This document shows, piece after piece, positions 57,805 to 64,000 of a stretch of 64,000 bases of DNA. Source of the DNA: Rhinopithecus roxellana (taxonomy: Eukaryota > Chordata > Mammalia > Primates > Cercopithecidae). The notes beneath the pieces are model-generated. The model ran no database searches and was not told the origin of the DNA. It worked only from the letters and a program-made list of their open reading frames with translations. A program made the position numbers and the translations under genes. The DNA is taken from contig NC_044560.1 of assembly GCF_007565055.1 (NCBI RefSeq), positions 90,277,295 through 90,341,294 of the forward strand, written 5' to 3'. How positions within the stretch are numbered: the stretch's first letter is position 1; the number at the start of each line of letters is the position of its first letter.

Positions 57805-58245
57805 CGCTGTCATTAAAAACAACTTTACTGAGGTGTAACTTATATACCATCAAATCAACTTATTTTCCTTGTGTAATTTAATGATTTTTGTGAGTTGTAC
57901 AACCATCACCATAATCTAGTTTGGGGACATTTTCATCATCCAAATAAGATCCTTCTTGTTCATTTACACTTACTGCCCATTTTCATCACCAGCCTCAGGC
58001 AGCCACTAACTTATTTTCTATTTTAATAGATTCACCTATTCTGGACATTTCATATAAATGGAATCCTATGATAGATGGTCTTTTGTATCTGGCTTTTTTC
58101 ACTTAGCATAATATTTTTTGGTTCATCCATGTTGTGGCACATATCAGTACTTCATTCTTTTTTTATTGCTGAATACTCTGTTGTATGGATATGTCATGTA
58201 TTTTGTTTAAATATTAAGTCAGTTGATAAACATTTGAGTGGTTTT
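57805..58245 (-). repeat. L1M LINE 3' region (antisense), first segment
   Basis: GTTGTACAACCATCACCAT, CATATAAATGGAATCCTATG and CACTTAGCATAATATTTTTTGG are antisense L1M marks. Confidence 0.85.
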
Positions 58246-58571
58246 CACTTTTTCACTTTTTTTTTTTTTTTTTTTGAGACGGAGTCTCGCTCTGTGGCCC
58301 AGGCTGGAGTGCAATGGCCAGATCTCAGCTTACTACAAGCTCTGTCTCCCGGGTTTACACCATTCTCCTGCCTCAGACTCCTGAGTAGCTGGGACTACAG
58401 GCGCCCGCCACCTCGCCTGGCTAGTTTTTTTGTATTTTTTTAGTAGAGACGGGGTTTCACCGTTTTAGCCAGGATGGTCTCGATCTCCTGACCTCGTGAT
58501 CCGCCCGTCTCGGCCTCCCAAAGTGCTGGGATTACAGGCTTGAGCCACCGCGCCCGGCCCCACTTTTTCAC
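58246..58571 (-). mobile_element. young AluY (antisense) inside L1M, 11-bp target-site duplications
   Basis: CACTTTTTCAC lies at 58246-58256 and 58561-58571; the body is 58257-58560. Confidence 0.95.
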
Positions 58572-58880
58572 TATTATAAATAAAGTTGATATGTATTCAT
58601 ACCATACCAATCTATGTGGGTTTATGTTTTCATTTCTCTTGTGTATACATGTATATACCTAGGAATGGGATTTCTTGATTGTACAGTAAGCATGTTTAAC
58701 TTTTAAAGAAACTGCCAAATTGTCTTCCAAAATGGCGTATCATTTTACATTCCTACCAGCAATGTATGTGGTTTCCTGTGTCTTCACATCCTCACCAGTA
58801 TTTATTGTCTGTTGTAGATTATAGCCATCACAGTGAGTGTGAAATTGTATCTCTTTGTGGTTTTAGTTTGCAGGAAAATG
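58572..58880 (-). repeat. L1M LINE 3' region (antisense), second segment
   Basis: The element continues after the AluY with TACCTAGGAATGGGATTTC and CATTCCTACCAGCAATG. Confidence 0.85.
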
Positions 58881-58961
58881 TATTATTTAATTGAATTCCA
58901 CAAACATTGACTGGGAATCGGTTATGAGCAAGGTCTTAGGTAGAGTCTACAGAAGATAGAC

Positions 58962-59268
58962 GGCTGAGTGCAGTGGCTCACACCTGTAATACCAGCACTT
59001 CGGGAGGCCTAGGTGGGCAGATCACTTGAGGTCAGGAGTTCAAGATCAGCCTGGCCAACGTGGTGAAACCCCATCTCTACTAAAAATACAAAAATTAACC
59101 AGGTATGGTGGCACACGCCTGTAGTCCCACCTACTCAGGAGGCTGCAAAGCATGAGAATCACTTGAACCCGGGAGGTGGAGGCTGCAGTGAGCCGAGATT
59201 GTGCCACTATACTCCAGCCTAGACTACACGAGACTCCATCTCAAAAAAAAAAAAAAAAAAAAAAAAAA
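58962..59268 (+). mobile_element. Alu (sense)
   Basis: Starts GGCTGAGTGCAGTGGC and ends in a long poly-A at 59242-59267. Confidence 0.95.
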
Positions 59269-60215
59269 GTCTACTACAGAAGATACAAAATTGAACTATA
59301 TATGGACTATCTAGTTGAACTTTTATTTTTTAGGAGAGTGGGAACAGACATACCATAAAATAACTTGACAGAGGTTTAGAGAATGAGAGAGGTATGGGTT
59401 AGGATGATGGGACACAGTATGAACTCAACAGTGGGCAGCAGTTACCAGTAACAACTTATTGTAATTATTAATTGACTTTATAATTTCCAGGGCTTTTGAC
59501 AGAGTCCACTGTTCTTTTTCCTGTTACCAATTTTACAGAAAGGTAATAGCAACTTTGGCCTAATCTGTCTTCTGCATGCATATTGGCTACCTGCTTTTCT
59601 CTGTTATTTCAGCACAGCCAAATGCCTATTTATTTGTCTTCTTGTAGGTGAGGGCACTGCTCCCAGAATATTTTCTCAGTTTTAACTATGAATTCCTTTT
59701 CTTTGCCGTCCTGAGGGCTTGGTTTTTGCCTATATTAGCTAAGTGTTCCGGTGTGTGGGGAAAGGGTCTCTGCTTGTAAAACTTTTGATTGACTGATGAA
59801 GGATCATGTGGAGTGCCCCCACCCCACACCCCCAGCCTTGTCTTGCATCAGATTTGGCATGGTATGTCTCTTGCTAGTTTATCTGTCATTGTAGTTTTCT
59901 AGTCTTTTGTTATTGAACATCTATTGGCTGTTCTCACCAAGAACGTGTGCTATGTAAAGCCAAACGGAAATTAATAGTAGAACTGCTACATGTTAGGGAA
60001 TCAGCAACATTGTTATTACGGTCTGTCTCTGTTATTGGTGTTAATGAAGTAGAATAATAATGTACATGTAGACATGGGTGGTAGTTTTCACCTCACAGGA
60101 ATTATTCAGTTGAAGGAGAAGGGAGAGGCTGGATCCAGATTAAAGATTTGCGCTTGCTGATGAGGCTGGTATTATCGATAACTTAATGCAGAGGTTTATG
60201 GTTTCTAAAATGCTT
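59268..60215. other. unassigned intronic sequence
   Basis: About 950 bases without Alu or other repeat that I can name; no exon is supported. Confidence 0.4.
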
Positions 60216-60610
60216 TAACACATTTTTTTTTAATGTGCTAAATGGTAGAGGTTCTTTTTAATTTTAATTTGAGTTTTTAGTTTTGAAAATCTCAAATACT
60301 CGGAAGAGTATATAACAGATCCTTATGTGTGTAGTTACCTTCAGAATTTAACAGGTGTTAATTTTGTTGTGTTTGCTTCAGGGTTTTTTTTCTCTCTTCC
60401 TCTTTAAAGCAATAAAACATCTCAGATACATTCAACTTTCTTGCCCTCTCTGCTCCCCAGGTAAATATTATCCTGAAGTTGATGTGTATCATTCCCATAC
60501 ATGCTTCTGTACATTTACAGCAGATGAGGTATTCATAAACAATATGTACTGTTGCTTGTATGTCTTTATATTTGACACACATAGTATCTTTGGTATATCC
60601 TTTTTTCCCC
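60216..60610 (-). repeat. L1M/HAL1-like LINE (antisense), first segment
   Basis: GATGTGTATCATTCCCATACATGC and ATTCATAAACAATATGTACTG match antisense L1M. Confidence 0.6.
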
Positions 60611-60611
60611 T

Positions 60612-60904
60612 TTTTTCTTTTTTTTTTGAGATGGAGTCTTACTCTGTCACCCAGGCTGGAGTGCAGTGGTGTGATCTCAGCTCACTGCAAGCTCCGCTTC
60701 CCGGGTTCATGCCATTCTCCTGCCTCAGTCTCCCAAGTAGCTGGGACTACAGGCGCCCGCCACTTGCCTGGCCAATTTTGTATATTTTCAGTAGAGATGG
60801 GGTTTCACCGTGTTAGCCAGGATCTCGATCTTCTGACTTCGTGATCCACCTGCCTTGGCCTCCCAAAGTGCTGGGATTACAGGTGTGAGCCACTGTGCCT
60901 GGCC
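60612..60904 (-). mobile_element. Alu (antisense)
   Basis: TTCCCCTTTTTTC flanks both sides as a target-site duplication. Confidence 0.9.
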
Positions 60905-60971
60905 TTCCCCTTTTTTCTTAAACTTTATTTTTGAAGTTTATCTGTATTAATAAAGGGAGACCTGATTTGTT

Positions 60972-61271
60972 CTTTTTTTTTTTTTCTTGAGACGAAATTT
61001 TTCTCTTGTTGTCCAGGCTGGAGTGTAGTGGTGTGATCTCAGCTCACTGCAACGTCTGCCTCCCGGGTTCAGGTGATTCTTCTGCCTTAGCCTCCTGAGT
61101 AGCTGGGATTACAGGCATGTGCCACCACACCCAGCTAATTTTTGTATTCTTATTAGAGACAGGGTTTTGCCATTTTGGCCAGGCTGGTCTGAAACTCCTG
61201 ACGTCAGATGATCCACCTGCCTTGGCCTCCCAAAGTGCTGTGATTACAGGCGTGAGCCCCCGTGCCCAGTC
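60972..61271 (-). mobile_element. Alu (antisense)
   Basis: Full length, ending GTGCCCAGTC; flanked by CTGATTTGTTC on both sides. Confidence 0.9.
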
Positions 61272-61600
61272 TGATTTGTTCATTTTAACTAATTTAATAT
61301 AATGTAAGTGGTGACCCCTGTAGCTGTGTAACACATCTATTATTTGTAATATATTATTTAATTGTGTGAATAAAACATTCATTGCCACAGCGAACATCTG
61401 TGCATATGCATCCTTGTGCATATAGCAAAGAGGGTTTTGGGATTGATAACTGGACTGAAATTGCTGGGTTACATACTTTCCTTCAATTTGTGTATATTTT
61501 GCTGAATTGCTCTCAAAGGTACTGTATGACTTACAGTATTGTATTGGGTAACATTTACTACTATTTGACATATTACATGTTTACTTGTTTATTTGCTACC
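61272..61600 (-). repeat. L1M/HAL1-like LINE (antisense), second segment
   Basis: GAAATTGCTGGGTTACATAC and GCTGAATTGCTCTCAAAGG follow antisense L1M order. Confidence 0.6.
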
Positions 61601-61604
61601 TGGA

Positions 61605-61730
61605 TGCCCATGTTAGTATGTAAGCTTAACAATGACAGGGATTTTTGTCTCTTTTGTTCTTTTCTTTGCCTGGCATAGAATAGGCAGTCAGTAAATGTTT
61701 ATTAAGTGAATGGATTATTTCATGAATTTG
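61605..61730 (+). repeat. L2 LINE 3' end
   Basis: AGTATGTAAGCTTAACAATGAC and CAGTCAGTAAATGTTTATTAAG match the L2 terminus. Confidence 0.65.
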
Positions 61731-61734
61731 ATCT

Positions 61735-61835
61735 TCTCAAAGCTTTGGAGTAGGTAGACCAGATAAATAGGCTGTAATGCCTGTTTTCTTATGCCCATTT
61801 CTCAGATAAGGAAACTGAAACACAGAGACCAACTG
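61735..61835 (-). repeat. MIR (antisense) fragment
   Basis: CCCATTTCTCAGATAAGGAAAC and GAAACACAGAGACCAACTG fit antisense MIR. Confidence 0.65.
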
Positions 61836-62059
61836 ACTTTTTTGGGTTATACTCCCAGATATGATTTCTCGTCTTTTGGCTTTGTCCAAGCTTGTTTTAA
61901 GGTATGTGTTAAGATTCATAGTTCGTCTAAAAGATACTATAAATTCTTTGTAGTCAGAATCTGACAAAACTAGTTTTCCAACCCTCAAATGTTTGTTAAG
62001 TACTAGTGTATGCCTGGCATTTTGAAATTTTCAAAAAACAGGGAGGTCTTAGCTGGCTA

Positions 62060-62165
62060 GACTTGAGGTTTACATTTTTGTGCACTTCATGGCACTTGGT
62101 GCTTGGCATATAGTTGAGGCACCGCTTGTGTTTGTGGAATGAATGAATGAATGAATGAGTTATTT
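62060..62165 (+). repeat. L2/MIR-like end with (TGAA)n
   Basis: GTGCTTGGCATATAGTTGAGGC runs into about five TGAA units near 62137-62158. Confidence 0.6.
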
Positions 62166-62739
62166 TGCTTTGGAGTCTTTCACTCTGGCTGTCTCTGTGG
62201 GAGACCTGTGGGCAGTAAAGAGTTATCTAGAAAATGCCAAAGGAGAAGGCATAAAGAATGTATAGGCCTCAAAGTGTGCTTTCCTAGAAGGCAGTGGGTC
62301 TTGTGTTAAGAGACTAGGTTAGAAGAGAAAAGGTCTTGGGGAAAGTTCTTGTAATCAGAGTTAACTTAGTTGAAAATATATCTAATACACATACTGAAAA
62401 CTATAATTTAGCCTATCTTAAACGTACTGTGAACACTTATATTAGCTTACCATTGAGCATTTGGCCAAAATCATGTAACACAAAGCCTGTTTGATAGTAA
62501 AGTGTTGACTGGCTCATGTAATTTATTGAATGCTGTACTGAAAGTGAAAAACAGAATGGTTCTATGAGTACTTGAAGTACAGTTTCTACTGAATGCATAT
62601 GGATTTCTCTCACCATTGGAAAGTCGAAAAACAAGTTGGACCATTTTAAGTCAGGGACCATCTATATCTTAGGATCCCCCTGGGGGCTGGGGATGTCTTA
62701 CAACTTTTAGCTCCAGTAATAAATGGGAAGAAAAGAAAT

Positions 62740-62908
62740 TTGCTGTGGGTCAAGTACTGAGCCAAGTACTTTATGGACATTATCTCATTAACTTTGTCTA
62801 CAAACCCATTAAGTAGGTTGTAGTATGCACATTTTACAACTAAGGAAACTGAACCACTGAAACTAGTTAAGTTACTTAGCTTATGAGCTGGGAAGTTGAA
62901 CCTAGATC
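62740..62908 (-). repeat. MIR (antisense)
   Basis: CAAGTACTTTATGGACATTATC, CATTTTACAACTAAGGAAAC and TTAAGTTACTTAGCTTATGAG give clear antisense MIR order. Confidence 0.85.
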
Positions 62909-62909
62909 C

Positions 62910-64000
62910 ACCTTACTGAAATCTCTGCTCCTTTCCTAGACCAGTTTTTCTCTGGAGCGGAAGGAAATGAAGGTCTGATTGGTCTGACATATGCAGAATT
63001 TTAAAAAAAGACTCACAGAAATAAATTCTCAGAGAAACTCTACAGTAGTAGTAGTCATATTAAGCAGCTATCTCTCTTGCCCCTAAGTTGATCAGTTTCA
63101 GGATTTTGGTTTGCTTGTATGTCTTTCATAAAATTCAAGTGCAGCTTAAAGTTTCCATAGTTCCAGGTTTCTTCACTGGAGGAGTGAAGGCCTGGTACCT
63201 GCCTAGAGAACTTCATATTGTAATGTCAGATTCTTTGTTAATTAAATGATTTACAATAGCCTGAGTTTCTTTCCCATGCTGTCTTCGCTTATTTCTTGCT
63301 ATAGTTTGTGATGGCCATAAGATGGTGCTGCAGTTTTGCAGTCAGCCTTAAGGATAAGGCTTAGGGGAGGAACACCTACTGCAGTTGTGAGGCAGATGGG
63401 ACATCAGGAGGGTCTTAGAAGGGATTGTGTAAAAGCTGTTGCTTTAGGGCTTCTTGTTGCTTTCCTTTTGTGGTCTCTTCCTTTTTTTTTTTAAGGTCTC
63501 CAGGAAAGATAGTTAAGGCTATGCTAGTGTAAGTCTTTATGGCTTGCATGGAACCAGGCAGGCTGCTGCTTTCTGCTGTGTGGCCTGGATCCTTTTGGTG
63601 TAGAATAAATAACTGCAATAGGAAAGAAACACGTATATAATTTTATTCTCCATTCACAGCCCTTTGGATTGTAGTCTTTTCCCATATAGCAGACACTATA
63701 ATAAAAAAAAATTGGGGTGGAGGAGTGTTCACTGATACCATAAGGTGATTTTTGAATCCAACTTTTACAATCCGAAATTCAGACTTCCTGCCCTACTGCA
63801 ATGGGAGTAAAAACCACCTGAGCCTCTTTTTAGCAGCTTCTTCTCTTACTCCGAAATGGCAACAAGTGTTATCTCTTTGATTGAGCTCTTGGTCCATGCA
63901 GTCTAATTACCAATTCAGAACAGTGGGGGAACTTCTTATTTTACACAACTGGCAACTGAGTACAGATTTCCACTCCTGCAGTAGTTAGAAGAGAGTAGTT
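62910..64000. other. unassigned sequence at the window end
   Basis: No Alu, exon or clear older repeat is seen. The expected next MACF1 exon (starting ISDI) is not here. Confidence 0.4.

Larger units (their letters stand above)
1..64000 (+). other. MACF1: 5' portion of the MACF1 gene body, mostly intron
   Basis: All recognised exons read on the + strand and join in one frame. Introns visible are 29849-46279, 46370-50578, 50657-54192 and a partial one from 54286. Sequence before 29787 lies between alternative first exons and the first shared exon. The principal MACF1 promoter is not evident: there is no CpG island anywhere in the window. Whether bases before candidate A belong to an upstream intron or to intergenic DNA cannot be told from the sequence. 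Confidence 0.85.

Noticed and set aside
60355..60816. 153-codon plus-strand open frame
   Set aside because: It joins L1M antisense sequence to Alu, with no domain or splice support.
522..61571. Many open frames of 60-175 codons with repeated peptides such as LALSPRLECSG and FVFLVETGFHHVGQAG
   Set aside because: These are translations of Alu sequence on either strand, recurring at every Alu; they are not genes.
61044..61571. 175-codon minus-strand open frame
   Set aside because: Its C-terminal half is Alu and the rest is antisense to an L1M remnant.
1..64000. CRISPR arrays, operons, bacterial or phage systems
   Set aside because: The window is primate intronic DNA; the repeated units are SINEs and LINEs.

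Overview
This is nuclear DNA from a primate, almost certainly an Old World monkey. More than sixty Alu copies or fragments are recognisable, together with L2, MIR and ancient L1M remnants and GT-AG spliced exons. The youngest Alu copies share variants typical of cercopithecoid AluY lineages rather than human AluY: GGCCGGATCTCAGCTC in the left arm, CACCTCGCCCGGCTAG in the middle, CGCCCGTCTCGG and GGCTTGAGCC in the right arm. There are no bacterial features, and most long open frames are Alu read-throughs.

The window lies inside the 5' part of MACF1 (microtubule-actin crosslinking factor 1, ACF7), a giant plakin/spectraplakin, on the + strand. Four constitutive coding exons are visible: 29787-29848 (62 bp), 46280-46369 (90 bp), 50579-50656 (78 bp) and 54193-54285 (93 bp). 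They splice in frame into one complete calponin-homology domain, CH1, the first half of the actin-binding domain. It carries both actinin-type actin-binding signatures. Residues such as SGIKL and DFLKQRQ point to MACF1 rather than DST or plectin. The next exon, which should start CH2, was not found and must lie beyond 64000.

Three further coding candidates fit the reading frame. Two are alternative first exons that end in the phase needed to join the 62-bp exon. The one at 3387-3495 encodes 36 residues with a single hydrophobic, signal-anchor-like span followed by basic residues. The one at 12522-12588 encodes 22 residues ending in a cysteine cluster. The third is a 30-bp phase-0 microexon at 48107-48136, at the same junction inside CH1 where plectin carries its alternative exon 3alpha. 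All three lie in Alu-free islands (about 2.6-5.6, 10.8-14.4 and 45.9-49.7 kb). If real, they let one gene make a membrane-anchored, a cysteine-tailed and a CH1-lengthened protein from the same core exons.

Region by region: 1-2640 is L2, L1M and Alu; 2640-5610 is an Alu-free island with first-exon candidate A; 5611-10800 is Alu-dense with MIRs; 10800-14385 is an Alu-free island with candidate B and a long G-run; 14385-29786 is intron with Alu clusters and two long L2 copies; 29787-46369 holds the first two CH1 exons separated by a 16.4-kb Alu-rich intron; 46370-54285 holds the microexon candidate and the last two CH1 exons; 54286-64000 is the start of a long intron with L1M, MIR and Alu. Repeat calls are from pattern recognition only; their boundaries are approximate except where target-site duplications are stated.
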